Shown in pieces: positions 54,542-63,707 of a DNA stretch of 64,000 nucleotides. Origin of the DNA: an uncultured Alphaproteobacteria bacterium (GTDB lineage: Bacteria > Pseudomonadota > Alphaproteobacteria > HIMB59); the NCBI GenBank assembly GCA_902613185.1, contig CACMGP010000001.1:248001-312000 (forward strand). The letters run 5' to 3'. A program made the translations under genes and the position numbers. Positions within the stretch are counted from its first letter, which is position 1. Every line of letters begins with the position of its first letter. The notes beneath the pieces were generated by a model that did no database searches, was not told the origin of the DNA, and was given only the letters and a program-made list of their open reading frames with translations.

Positions 54542-55484
54542 ACTATTATATTTTAAATACATTCTTTCGTTCTTAATATGTATAATTTCTAGTATTGTAA
54601 TATTTTTTATTTTCTCTTTGTTAGGTAATTTGAGTGAAGATTATTTATTTAAAATAATAATTAATTTAAGTTTATTGAATTCTTTTCAAATTTTAACATA
54701 TGTACCATCTTTTATTTTTTTACTATCTGTAATGTTATTTACAATATTTTTAAGATCAAAAAATGAGATGATTATTATTAAAAGTTACATGAATATTAAA
54801 AGACTTATGTTATTTTTTTTACCAATAGTATTAATATTTACAATTTTAGAAATAAATAAAAATAGCTTGGTAGATTTTATTGAGGACAAAAAAACTCTTT
54901 TAATAAAAGAAAGTGATAAAATAGCGTCAAAAATTCTTATTAATGAAAAGAATGGATCAAGAACTTTTACTATATTAAAAAATATTAATTTTAAACTTTT
55001 ACAAGATGCCGAATACCGAACATATGAGATATATAATGATAAAATACAATTAGCTCAATTCAGTAATAATTTAATAATATCTAACAACACACTTATTGCG
55101 AATAATTATACTCAATACAAAAATGATTTAATTGAGGATTTAAATGTAAAAAAAATTATAAACATTGACCTAAATAATTTAGACAAACAAAGCTCAATTT
55201 CTCAAAATATTTCTGATAAAAGAAGATTTGAGCTAAATATTCAATTTATTAATTTATTAATTTTTTACATACTTTTTTATAGTTTTATTTTTTTAGTGTT
55301 TTCTAGTAAAAGATTTGTAAGTATTAAAGTAGGCTTAACTTATCCCATATTTATATGTTTTATATCTTTACTATACTCTTTTTTAATTTTTAATAATTCA
55401 ATAAATTTTTACAAACAAGAGTTTGAAATTATAGCTAGCTTTATAATAGCTATGTTCATTTTAAAAGAGGGTTTAAATGAATAA
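54528..55484 (+). CDS. lptG: LPS export ABC transporter permease LptG
   Basis: A 318-residue partner of LptF. It has the same layout: helices around 10-30, 55-75 and 95-110, the 'SKNEMIIIKSYMNIKRL' coupling segment (about 76-92), a soluble periplasmic region (about 120-230) and three C-terminal helices. It overlaps lptF and lptD by a few bases. The surrounding DNA is nearly all A/T; one 60-base line at the lptF/lptG junction has only three G/C. Confidence 0.88.
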   Translation: MKIIKLLYFKYILSFLICIISSIVIFFIFSLLGNLSEDYLFKIIINLSLLNSFQILTYVPSFIFLLSVMLFTIFLRSKNEMIIIKSYMNIKRLMLFFLPIVLIFTILEINKNSLVDFIEDKKTLLIKESDKIASKILINEKNGSRTFTILKNINFKLLQDAEYRTYEIYNDKIQLAQFSNNLIISNNTLIANNYTQYKNDLIEDLNVKKIINIDLNNLDKQSSISQNISDKRRFELNIQFINLLIFYILFYSFIFLVFSSKRFVSIKVGLTYPIFICFISLLYSFLIFNNSINFYKQEFEIIASFIIAMFILKEGLNE

Positions 55485-57621
55485 AATATCTATTATTTTT
55501 CTTGTATTAATATTGCTAATAAGACAAATATTCGTTCTAAGCGCTAATGATGAAACTTATATAAACACTACTAATATCACATATGATGAAGAAAGAAATA
55601 TTTTAGAATTTGCTGATGATTCAAAGATTAATATAGGTAATAGTAATATTTTAGTCGATCGAGGAATAATTGATTACAACAAAAATGAAATAGAAATATT
55701 TGGTAATTTCTACCTTTATCAAGAAACTAATATACTTAGTGGAAAAGATTTAATAGGTGATACTAATTTACAAAACTTTAAAGCTAATAAGGTAAGTTTT
55801 ATATATGATAATGAATTAAAAATTGACTCTGATAGTGCTTTGAGAACTGGTAACGATGTCTTTTTTTATAATAATTTTTTAACACCTTGTGAATTAATTG
55901 GATATTTTGGTTGTCCTACTTGGTCCTTGAGAATTGATAAAACAAAATATGATGTAAATAGAGATAAATTTATACATTATGACTCTTTTTTACAAATAGC
56001 AGATTACAAAATTTTTTATCTTCCTTATTTTTCACATTATGGAAATAAAGCTCCACGACAAAGAGGATTTTTAACACCAACTATTGAATTTGCTATAGGG
56101 GGCAATAGTGGAATTTATACACCTTACTATCTTCCGATAAAAGAGAGCACAGATATAAAATTTACTCCTAAATTTATATTTTCAGATAATTTTAATTTTA
56201 TTAATAATTATCATCTAAATACAATCTTAAATCATAAATTATCTGGTGGAGATTTAACTTTTGATGTTGATAATATAAAAAATCAAAATAGAGACGATAT
56301 AAATAATACATTTAGAGTAAACTTAAAGCAGGTTTTGGATAAAAATAAAATATTATCTTTAAATGGAGTATTAACCAATAGTGTCTCAACAACTAGATCA
56401 CAAAATGAATATCCTATAAGATTTGAAGATATATTTCTTAGACTAGATAACTATAATCTTGCTCTTAATAATGACTATCTTAGAGCTGAGATTACTACTG
56501 TTGAGTCTTTTGACTCCACAAATGTATCCTTGATACCATTTTCACCTCACCTTAATTATTATAATACATTTAAGCTTAGCAATAGTATTTCAAACCAAAA
56601 TGAAATTGACTTTAGAATTATTAAAAGAAATAAATCTCAGGTAAGTACACCCTCTGAAAATAATACTCTAAAGATAAATAATTATTTTACATCTAATAAA
56701 AAAATTAATGATTTAAATATTTATAATAAACTTTCTTTATTTAATAATATAAGCGACTATAGTTTTGAACATGATGGTGAATTAAATGGTGAAGAGAGAT
56801 ATCATCACCTTATTTTATCTTCTGATTTTTACCTCAAATTAAATAATAACATTAATCCCAGATTTAAAATTATTCACAATCAGGATATATATCATACGGA
56901 TAACATTATTAATGAAGATAGTAACTCTTTGACATTTAATTATCAAAATCAATATTCAGATAACAGATTTTTTGGAACAGATAATAGAGATAATACGACT
57001 AGATTAGTTTATGGTGTTGAGTCAGATTTTGAATACAACAAATACGAATTTGACATCAATATCAATCAGTCATATGACTTTAATAAACAAAATAATTTTA
57101 ACCAGAAATTAAAACAGATATCACACTTTTCTGATTATGCTTTAGAAGCTAGCACAAAAATTAATAATTTTTTAATTAATTTAGATCTTAGAATTGACGA
57201 AAAAAGCTTATCTAAAAAAGAGATGAATTTAGGTATTGAAACAAATGACCCTTTGAATATATCAATAAATTATCATGAGACTCATAAAGATGCATTTATT
57301 GAAAAATCAAATGATACAGAATATTTAGGGATTAACTTACAAAAAGAAATCAACGATAATTTAACATTTGAGTATAGTACAAACATTGACCTAAGAAACA
57401 ACTTTAATTCATATTATGATATTATTGGATTAAAAATTTCAGATGAATGTTCTGAACTATCTATTCAATACTCAAATAGGAGTTACAATGACAATTATAA
57501 TACAACACCAGAGCAATTATTTAGTATAAATTTCTATATGGACTACTTAGGATTTTTTGGATACCAACAAACAACAGATTTATTTTTTCAAAAACCAGGT
57601 AATATTGATTATGGTTTATAA
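55477..57621 (+). CDS. lptD: LPS-assembly outer membrane protein LptD
   Basis: A 714-residue outer membrane barrel with an N-terminal signal peptide ('IIFLVLILLIRQIFVLSA'), a LptA/OstA-like jellyroll (about 30-140) and the barrel. The block 'FLTPCELIGYFGCPTWSLRIDKTKYD' (about 138-163) and 'IFYLPYFSHYGNKAPRQRGFLTP' (about 182-204) are conserved LptD regions. It inserts LPS into the outer leaflet with LptE. Its presence argues for an LPS-bearing outer membrane. Follows lptG with an 8-nt overlap. Confidence 0.93.
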   Translation: MNKISIIFLVLILLIRQIFVLSANDETYINTTNITYDEERNILEFADDSKINIGNSNILVDRGIIDYNKNEIEIFGNFYLYQETNILSGKDLIGDTNLQNFKANKVSFIYDNELKIDSDSALRTGNDVFFYNNFLTPCELIGYFGCPTWSLRIDKTKYDVNRDKFIHYDSFLQIADYKIFYLPYFSHYGNKAPRQRGFLTPTIEFAIGGNSGIYTPYYLPIKESTDIKFTPKFIFSDNFNFINNYHLNTILNHKLSGGDLTFDVDNIKNQNRDDINNTFRVNLKQVLDKNKILSLNGVLTNSVSTTRSQNEYPIRFEDIFLRLDNYNLALNNDYLRAEITTVESFDSTNVSLIPFSPHLNYYNTFKLSNSISNQNEIDFRIIKRNKSQVSTPSENNTLKINNYFTSNKKINDLNIYNKLSLFNNISDYSFEHDGELNGEERYHHLILSSDFYLKLNNNINPRFKIIHNQDIYHTDNIINEDSNSLTFNYQNQYSDNRFFGTDNRDNTTRLVYGVESDFEYNKYEFDININQSYDFNKQNNFNQKLKQISHFSDYALEASTKINNFLINLDLRIDEKSLSKKEMNLGIETNDPLNISINYHETHKDAFIEKSNDTEYLGINLQKEINDNLTFEYSTNIDLRNNFNSYYDIIGLKISDECSELSIQYSNRSYNDNYNTTPEQLFSINFYMDYLGFFGYQQTTDLFFQKPGNIDYGL

Positions 57622-58282
57622 ATTTTATAAGTTAGTTTTCAAAATATTAATTTTTTTTTTTATAACGCTAAATTCTCTTGCTAACATAATATATGATAAA
57701 GAAAATATTGTAATTACAGAATTTGATTTAAGTTACTATAAAGATATATATTTTGGTAAATATAACGAAGAGATTAATAATTCTAAAGCTATGAAAAATC
57801 TTGTTATTATAAAAAAACTGGTCATAGATTTAGAAAAAAATAATAATAAATTTCTAAAAAAAATTGACAAAGATATTTTAGATGAAATTGGTGAAGAAAA
57901 TATAAAATCACAGACAGTTTTTGATATTATTAGATATTTTAAAACAAGAAATGAATTTGTTATAAACTATTTCAAAAATAATTTTAGTAAATCTGATTTA
58001 GAAAATGTATTTAGATCTTTTGATAATCTTAACTTTCCTATAAGCAATAATAATTGTTTAACTATGATTAAAGTAATTGATTTAAAAAATAATAAAGAAT
58101 TTATTGATAATTTTTTCACAAGCATAAAAAAACAGTCTGATATAATTAGAATTTCTAATGATAATAAAAATTATAATGTTTGTATCAATCAACTTAATAG
58201 AAACATAATCGACAATGAAATTTTAAAGTATATAGAATCTAAAACTGAAGATGAATTCAATAAATTTTTATATGCAAAATAA
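57611..58282 (+). CDS. Reduced SurA-like periplasmic protein without a parvulin domain
   Basis: A 223-residue protein started at ATG 57611 (11-nt overlap with lptD); the track ORF extends upstream into lptD. It has a signal peptide ('LVFKILIFFFITLNSLA') and then 'IIYDKENIVITEFDLSYY', which resembles the SurA start (V-N-x-x-x-I-T-x-x-D). Mostly helical and Lys/Asn rich. No parvulin-type isomerase motif is visible. In many proteobacteria surA lies exactly between lptD and pdxA, so it is probably a minimised SurA chaperone (inference from position and N-terminus). Confidence 0.65.
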   Translation: MVYKFYKLVFKILIFFFITLNSLANIIYDKENIVITEFDLSYYKDIYFGKYNEEINNSKAMKNLVIIKKLVIDLEKNNNKFLKKIDKDILDEIGEENIKSQTVFDIIRYFKTRNEFVINYFKNNFSKSDLENVFRSFDNLNFPISNNNCLTMIKVIDLKNNKEFIDNFFTSIKKQSDIIRISNDNKNYNVCINQLNRNIIDNEILKYIESKTEDEFNKFLYAK

Positions 58283-59195
58283 AATAAAAAATAACAGGAA
58301 GTATATTTTTTTGGGCGATACTGACTCAATTAATATTGAAATAATTGTTAATTCTCATAGTTTTTTAAAAAAAAAGATAGAATATTTAATTATATGTAAC
58401 AGATTAGAAATTGAGTATTACATAAAAAAAATTAAATCCAAATTAAAAATTAAGGAGATATTAGATCCAATAAAGTTTTCAAATTACAATAAAGATTTTA
58501 TTAACATATTTAATGTTGAGAATAAATATAGACAGAAATATAAAAATTTACTTAATCAATTAAAATTATCAAATAAATTATCAAAAAATACTGGTTACGA
58601 TTTAGTAACAATGCCAATTGAAAAGTCAATATTTAAAAAAGAAATTAATTTTATAGGTGTTACCGAGTATTTAGGAAAATTGAATAAGGTTAAAACCTTT
58701 ATGCTAATGCACGGTGAAATTTTTTCAATAATTCCACTCACAACACATATAAGTATTAGAGATGTGCACAAAGAATTAACAAAAAATAAAATATTTTTCA
58801 AACTTACAAAAATAATAAATTTATTATTTTTGAAAAAATACAGCTTAAACTTTAAACATATAAAATTTATATGTTACAATCCACACTGCGGTGAAGAGAG
58901 AACTATTGGTAAAGAAGATGGGGTTATAACTAAATTAATAAATAAAAGATTTAAAAAAATATCAGGACCATATCCTGCTGATAGTGTATTCAAAAATATA
59001 AAAAAAAATACATTATTTATTTCTACTTATCATGATCAAGCACTAATTCCTTTTAAAATTCTTAATAAAAAGGGTATTAATTTGACTTTAGGATTAAGCT
59101 ATAGACGGCTGAGCCCTGCTCATGGGACAGCAAAGGATATCAAATTTCTGGGTAAATCAAAAAATAATTCGTACATAGAATGTATGCTAATTTAA
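58272..59195 (+). CDS. pdxA: 4-hydroxythreonine-4-phosphate dehydrogenase (divergent PdxA)
   Basis: A 307-residue protein when started at ATG 58272. Metal and substrate residues are recognisable: 'PLTTHISIRDV' (His), 'CYNPHCGEE', 'STYHDQALIPFK' and 'SPAHGTAKDI'. However, the N-terminal 'GDPAGIGPE' motif is replaced by 'LGDTDSINIEII' and the 'GHTE' motif reads 'GVTE'. It is thus a fast-evolving PdxA whose activity is likely but not certain. It lies between the SurA-like gene and rsmA, the standard order. It would supply the PdxJ substrate. Confidence 0.85.
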   Translation: MQNKIKNNRKYIFLGDTDSINIEIIVNSHSFLKKKIEYLIICNRLEIEYYIKKIKSKLKIKEILDPIKFSNYNKDFINIFNVENKYRQKYKNLLNQLKLSNKLSKNTGYDLVTMPIEKSIFKKEINFIGVTEYLGKLNKVKTFMLMHGEIFSIIPLTTHISIRDVHKELTKNKIFFKLTKIINLLFLKKYSLNFKHIKFICYNPHCGEERTIGKEDGVITKLINKRFKKISGPYPADSVFKNIKKNTLFISTYHDQALIPFKILNKKGINLTLGLSYRRLSPAHGTAKDIKFLGKSKNNSYIECMLI

Positions 59196-59917
59196 AAAAA
59201 AAATTTAGTCAAAATTTTCTCATAGATAAAAATATACTAAATAAAATTGGAAATTTAATAGATAAAAATAATTTAAAGATACTCGAGATTGGTCCAGGAG
59301 ATGGGAAACTAACACATAAAATTATTGAAAAGAAACCTAAAATACTTGATTTAGTGGAAATAGATAAGGATTTGATTAAACATTTATACTTAAATTTTGA
59401 GCAGTATGAATTTATTAATATTTTAAATGAAGATTTTCTTAAAATAGATGTAGAAAATAAATATGATTTAATTATATCTAACTTACCATACAACCTTTCA
59501 TCAAAAATTTTAGAGAAAATTACTTTACTTAAAAATAGCCCTAAAACACTAATTTTTATGTTTCAAAAAGAATTTGCAGAAAGATTGCTTAATGATGACT
59601 TAAATTCAATCAATTCATTAATAAAATGTTTTTTTAAAATTAGGCTAGAATTTCATGTCAGTAAGAACTGTTTTAGGCCAATTCCAAAGATTGAGTCTAG
59701 TGTTTTAAAATTTGAAAAATTAAAAAAAAGTTTAATTAAAAAAGATGAAATAGAAAATTTTATAAAGTTTAAAAGATATGTTTTTTCTTATAAAAGAAAG
59801 TCACTCAGAAAAATTTTAAAAAAGTATGATATCAAGGAAGACATTAGTCTAGGTTTAAGAGCCGAAAAATTACAACTAATTGATTTTTTAAAAATTTATA
59901 GACAAATTAAATTCTAA
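59180..59917 (+). CDS. rsmA: 16S rRNA (adenine1518-N6/adenine1519-N6)-dimethyltransferase
   Basis: A 245-residue KsgA/RsmA methyltransferase: 'KKFSQNFLIDKNIL' (about 7-20), SAM-binding 'ILEIGPGDGKLTHKII' (about 34-49) and catalytic 'DLIISNLPYNLSSKIL' (about 94-109). It dimethylates two adenines near the 3' end of 16S rRNA. Overlaps pdxA by 16 nt and is convergent with gmk (11-nt overlap). Confidence 0.95.
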   Translation: MYANLKKKFSQNFLIDKNILNKIGNLIDKNNLKILEIGPGDGKLTHKIIEKKPKILDLVEIDKDLIKHLYLNFEQYEFINILNEDFLKIDVENKYDLIISNLPYNLSSKILEKITLLKNSPKTLIFMFQKEFAERLLNDDLNSINSLIKCFFKIRLEFHVSKNCFRPIPKIESSVLKFEKLKKSLIKKDEIENFIKFKRYVFSYKRKSLRKILKKYDIKEDISLGLRAEKLQLIDFLKIYRQIKF

Positions 59918-60527
59918 ATTTGTTAACAAATTTTGTTAAATCAATTAATCTTGACTTTTTCAATCTCTCTGACTCAATGATGTGTAATATCTGTTTTACA
60001 CAATTGTCTAAATTTTCATTTATAACAACATACTCATATTCAGGAAAGTGGGAAATTTCATTTTGAACAAGTTTCATTCTTTTTTTCATTTCTTCTTTGG
60101 TATCTCTTGCACGTGTTTTTAGTCTATTAACTAATTCTTTTTTGCTTGGAGGTAGAATAAATATACCCACTACTTCAAAGTTACTTTGTTTTAATTGCTG
60201 ATAACCTTGCCAATCAATATCAAACAAAACATCTTTTTTCTTTTTGAAGAAACCATTTATAGTTTCTTTTAAAGTTCCGTATCTGTAACCGAAAACTTTT
60301 GCGAATTCTAAAAATTTATTTTTTTTTATAGAATTGTTAAATTGCTCATCATTTAAAAAAATATAATCTTTTTTATGTAATTCTCCCCGTCTAATAGGTC
60401 TTGTAGTGCAAGAAATTGATAACGCCAATGAACTATCTTTTTTAATTAATTTTTTTGAAATAGAAGTTTTTCCGGCCCCAGAGGGCGATGATAAAACTAT
60501 ACAAAAATTTTTACTTTTAAATACCAA
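59907..60527 (-). CDS. gmk: Guanylate kinase
   Basis: A 206-residue kinase with P-loop 'VLSSPSGAGKTSISKKL' (about 11-27) and GMP-binding 'SCTTRPIRRGELHKKDYIFL' (about 39-58), plus 'FDIDWQGYQQL'. It follows fabF with an 11-nt overlap. The mltG and yicC genes that usually lie between fabF and gmk in alphaproteobacteria are absent. Confidence 0.96.
   Translation of the reverse strand: MVFKSKNFCIVLSSPSGAGKTSISKKLIKKDSSLALSISCTTRPIRRGELHKKDYIFLNDEQFNNSIKKNKFLEFAKVFGYRYGTLKETINGFFKKKKDVLFDIDWQGYQQLKQSNFEVVGIFILPPSKKELVNRLKTRARDTKEEMKKRMKLVQNEISHFPEYEYVVINENLDNCVKQILHIIESERLKKSRLIDLTKFVNKFRI
59916..59933. terminator. Candidate bidirectional hairpin at rsmA/gmk convergence
   Basis: The 18-bp perfect palindrome AAATTTGTTAACAAATTT begins at the rsmA stop codon and is followed by TTGTT on the plus strand. 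As RNA it could form a 7-bp stem with a TTAA loop. It also encodes the end of gmk, so it may be partly coincidental. Confidence 0.35.
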
Positions 60528-61749
60528 TTACCAAACTAGCGTTTGTACCGCCAAAACCAAAAGAATTAGATATAATATTTCTTACAGATACTGAAATTGA
60601 CTCATGTGGTATAAGATTTATTTTACTATTTGTGTCTGGATTATCTAAATTTAAAGTAGGTGGTAAAGTTTTTGTCTGAATTGATTTAAGAGAAAACACT
60701 GCCTCTACAGCTCCTGCTGCTCCTAATAAGTGTCCAATGGCAGATTTATTTGAACTCATGAATAAGTTTTTTTTTGATCCAAATAACTTTTCGACTGCAG
60801 ACAATTCAATAATATCTCCCACTTGTGTTGAAGTTCCGTGTGCATTCACATATTCTATTTGATCTGAATTAAGTTGAGACTCTTTTAAAGCCATTTTCAT
60901 TGCTCTGTATCCTCCATTGCCGTCATCTGATGGTTTTGTAATATGAAAAGCGTCTCCAGACATTCCATATCCTTTTATTTCTCCGTATATATTCGCATTT
61001 CTTTTTTTTGCATGTTCAAATTCTTCTAAAACTAAAATGCCAGCACCCTCACCCATTACAAAACCTGATCTATCTTTATCCCATGGTCTAGAGCTTTTTT
61101 CTGGTTGGTTATTAAAAGTACTACATAATGCTCTAGCCGCAGAGAAACCAGAGATACCTAAAGGGCATATTGCAGCCTCAGCTCCTCCACAGACCATCAA
61201 ATCAGCCTTATCATTTTTAATAATTGTAAAAGAGTCGCCTATTGCGTGAGTACCTGTAGCACAAGCAGTTACAGGTGAACTATTTGGCCCTCTAAGATTG
61301 TACTTTATAGATATATGTCCAGATAATAAATTTATTAAAGAAGATGGAATAAAAAAAGGAGAGATTTTTTTTATACCCTGATCATCTAAAATTGAAGAAT
61401 TTTTATAAATAGTGTCTAATCCTCCTATTCCCGAACCTACCATTACACCAGATCTAGAAGAATTATCATTATCAGAAACAAAACCAGAGTCACTTATTGC
61501 CTCTGAAGCGGCAATTAATCCTAGAGTAATAAACCTATCAATTTTTCTTTGTTCTCTCTGGCTTACTATTTCTTCATTTATTTTTGAATTATCTATTGAG
61601 CCAGCTATTTTACAAGGATAGTTCTCAACATCAAATTGAGTAATTTTTGAGATACCACTTTTAGAATTAATCAACGAATTCCATGAGGTATCAACGGTGT
61701 TGCCTAATGGATTTATTGTTCCTAGCCCAGTAACTACTACTCGCCTCAA
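60517..61749 (-). CDS. fabF: 3-oxoacyl-[acyl-carrier-protein] synthase II
   Basis: A 410-residue elongating ketosynthase. The nucleophilic cysteine is in 'VTACATGTHAIGDSF' (about C165) and the two histidines in 'YVNAHGTSTQVGD' (about H304) and 'NKSAIGHLLGAAGAVE' (about H341). 'ISNSFGFGGTNASLV' closes the fold. It lies directly after acpP (17 nt). Confidence 0.97.
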   Translation of the reverse strand: MRRVVVTGLGTINPLGNTVDTSWNSLINSKSGISKITQFDVENYPCKIAGSIDNSKINEEIVSQREQRKIDRFITLGLIAASEAISDSGFVSDNDNSSRSGVMVGSGIGGLDTIYKNSSILDDQGIKKISPFFIPSSLINLLSGHISIKYNLRGPNSSPVTACATGTHAIGDSFTIIKNDKADLMVCGGAEAAICPLGISGFSAARALCSTFNNQPEKSSRPWDKDRSGFVMGEGAGILVLEEFEHAKKRNANIYGEIKGYGMSGDAFHITKPSDDGNGGYRAMKMALKESQLNSDQIEYVNAHGTSTQVGDIIELSAVEKLFGSKKNLFMSSNKSAIGHLLGAAGAVEAVFSLKSIQTKTLPPTLNLDNPDTNSKINLIPHESISVSVRNIISNSFGFGGTNASLVIGI

Positions 61750-61766
61750 TTTTATTTTATCTTATA

Positions 61767-62003
61767 TTAGTTTGAATTGGCAGATAAGTATGTAACTGCA
61801 TCTTTAAGTGTTACAATTTTTTCTGCAGCATCATCAGGTATTTCACAACCAAATTCCTCTTCAAAAGCCATAACTAATTCAACAGTATCTAAACTATCAG
61901 CACCTAAATCGTCAATAAATTTTGAGTCACTTTTGATTTTAGCTTCTTCGACGCCTAAGTGTTCAACTACAATTTTTTTTACTCTTTCTTCGATATCGCT
62001 CAT
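61767..62003 (-). CDS. acpP: Acyl carrier protein
   Basis: A 78-residue acidic carrier with the phosphopantetheine serine in '[21 protein letters not shown]' (about S37). AcpS (34564) would charge it. Conserved fabD-fabG-acpP-fabF order. Confidence 0.98.
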   Translation of the reverse strand: MSDIEERVKKIVVEHLGVEEAKIKSDSKFIDDLGADSLDTVELVMAFEEEFGCEIPDDAAEKIVTLKDAVTYLSANSN

Positions 62004-62063
62004 TTTAAAAACCTCTTAAATAATTCTAAATTTCGTACCACATTATAGTTAATAATCAAATAA

Positions 62064-62774
62064 TTAAATTAATGCTAAACCGCCATTTACGTGCAGAGTC
62101 TGTCCAGTAATGTAATTAGCATCTTCAGAGCATAAAAAGCCTACTGCATTAGCAATATCATAAGAATTACCAAGTTTTTTCATAGGGATTCTCTCTAAAA
62201 TAGTATTTTTTTGGTCATCATTGAGTTTATCAGTCATGTTAGACTGAATAAAACCAGGAGCTACACTATTAACTGTAATATTTCTTGTTGATAATTCTAA
62301 AGCAAGAGATTTTACAAGCCCCGAGATAGCTGCTTTTGATGCAGTGTAGTTAGCTTGGCCTGGATTACCAGTATAAGCAACTACAGATGAAATAAATACA
62401 ACTCTACCAAATTTCTTCTTTACCATTTTTTTTGTAAAATGCTTTAATAAATGGAAAGATGAATTTAAATTAACATTAATCACATTATTCCAATCGTCCG
62501 TGGACATTCTTAAAAAAATATTATCCTTGTTTAGTCCTGCATTTAAAACAAGATAATCTATATCGAAATTAAAGATTTCATCTAAATTTAAGTCTCCAAT
62601 ATTATTCAGATTTAATTCTTTGAATTTTATGTAATCTTGGTTGGATTTTACCTTACTCATATTTGTAGTTGTTGAGTAAATTTCTTTACAGCCATTTTTA
62701 TTGAAGTGATCACATATAGAACTACCAATGCTGCCAGTACCACCAGTTACTAATAAATTTCTATTATTAAACAT
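62064..62774 (-). CDS. fabG: 3-oxoacyl-[acyl-carrier-protein] reductase
   Basis: A 236-residue short-chain dehydrogenase started at ATG 62774 (MFNNRNLLVTGGTGSIG); the track ORF begins 13 codons earlier. NADPH motif 'VTGGTGSIGSSI', catalytic Ser and Tyr-x-x-x-Lys in 'ISSVVAYTGNPGQANYTASKAAISG' (about 127-151), and the C-terminal 'ITGQTLHVNGGLA' are all present. It overlaps fabD by 8 nt. Confidence 0.95.
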   Translation of the reverse strand: MFNNRNLLVTGGTGSIGSSICDHFNKNGCKEIYSTTTNMSKVKSNQDYIKFKELNLNNIGDLNLDEIFNFDIDYLVLNAGLNKDNIFLRMSTDDWNNVINVNLNSSFHLLKHFTKKMVKKKFGRVVFISSVVAYTGNPGQANYTASKAAISGLVKSLALELSTRNITVNSVAPGFIQSNMTDKLNDDQKNTILERIPMKKLGNSYDIANAVGFLCSEDANYITGQTLHVNGGLALI

Positions 62775-63675
62775 TATCAATGTCCTCAGTAGAGCAAAAT
62801 GAAAATTTTTCACCTTTAAAATCTTTTGGTAAAAAGTTCAATAATGTTTTTTTTGGCCCAATTTCAACAAATGTATTAATTTCATCATTTAGGATTTTCT
62901 TGATAGTGTCTGACCACATAACTGGTGAGTATATCTGAAGTGATAATTGGTTACTATAATATTTTTCTGATAAATTTTTATAATTAACAAGTTCGTGATT
63001 AGAAATTAAATCTATATTAATTTTTTTAAATAAATAATTTTTAATTTTATCGCTAAACATTTTTGCGCTATCTCTCATTAAATCAGAATGAAATGGTGCT
63101 GAAACATTTAATTGTATAAATTTACCAATCTGATTTTGTTCTTTGAATTGATTGACGGAGTCTTTAAGTCCACAAATGACTATTTGTCTATCAGAATTAT
63201 AATTTGCAATATATACACCATCACCAAATATAGACTGATCAATCTTTAAATCTTCTTTTTTTAAGATTGCATACATCGCATATTTACTAGGATCTGAAAC
63301 AATTGACATTGAGTCACCTCTACATTTAACTAGCTTAAGCATTTCCTCAAAATTTAGTGACTCAGCAAAATACAATGCACAATATTCACCCAAAGAATGA
63401 CCTGCTAGTATTATTTTAGAGAAATTTTTATGCAAATAATCTCTGCAAAGATCAATTACTATTGAGCTAAAAACAAAAATCATTGGTTGGCTGTATTGAG
63501 TTAAGTTTAATAAATTTGGGTCTTTTTGAGCCTTTAATAGATCATAGCCTAGTATTTTTGAGCTTATATCATACCTTTCTTTTACCCAATCGAACTTTTC
63601 TAAAAAATCAGTACCCATTTCAGAAAATTGTGAGCCTTGACCAGTAAAAAGCAAAGAAAGATTTTTATTTGACAT
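62767..63675 (-). CDS. fabD: Malonyl-CoA-acyl carrier protein transacylase
   Basis: A 302-residue transferase started at ATG 63675 (MSNKNLSLLFTGQGSQ); the track ORF starts upstream inside rpsF on the other strand. Active serine in 'ILAGHSLGEYCALYF' (about S94), conserved 'LFTGQGSQFSEMG', and catalytic His in 'VSAPFHSDLMRDSA'. It loads malonyl groups on AcpP. Head of the fab operon, divergent from rpsF. Confidence 0.95.
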   Translation of the reverse strand: MSNKNLSLLFTGQGSQFSEMGTDFLEKFDWVKERYDISSKILGYDLLKAQKDPNLLNLTQYSQPMIFVFSSIVIDLCRDYLHKNFSKIILAGHSLGEYCALYFAESLNFEEMLKLVKCRGDSMSIVSDPSKYAMYAILKKEDLKIDQSIFGDGVYIANYNSDRQIVICGLKDSVNQFKEQNQIGKFIQLNVSAPFHSDLMRDSAKMFSDKIKNYLFKKINIDLISNHELVNYKNLSEKYYSNQLSLQIYSPVMWSDTIKKILNDEINTFVEIGPKKTLLNFLPKDFKGEKFSFCSTEDIDNV

Positions 63676-63707
63676 AGTTAAATTATATCTGTAGACACTC
63701 TTTTTAC

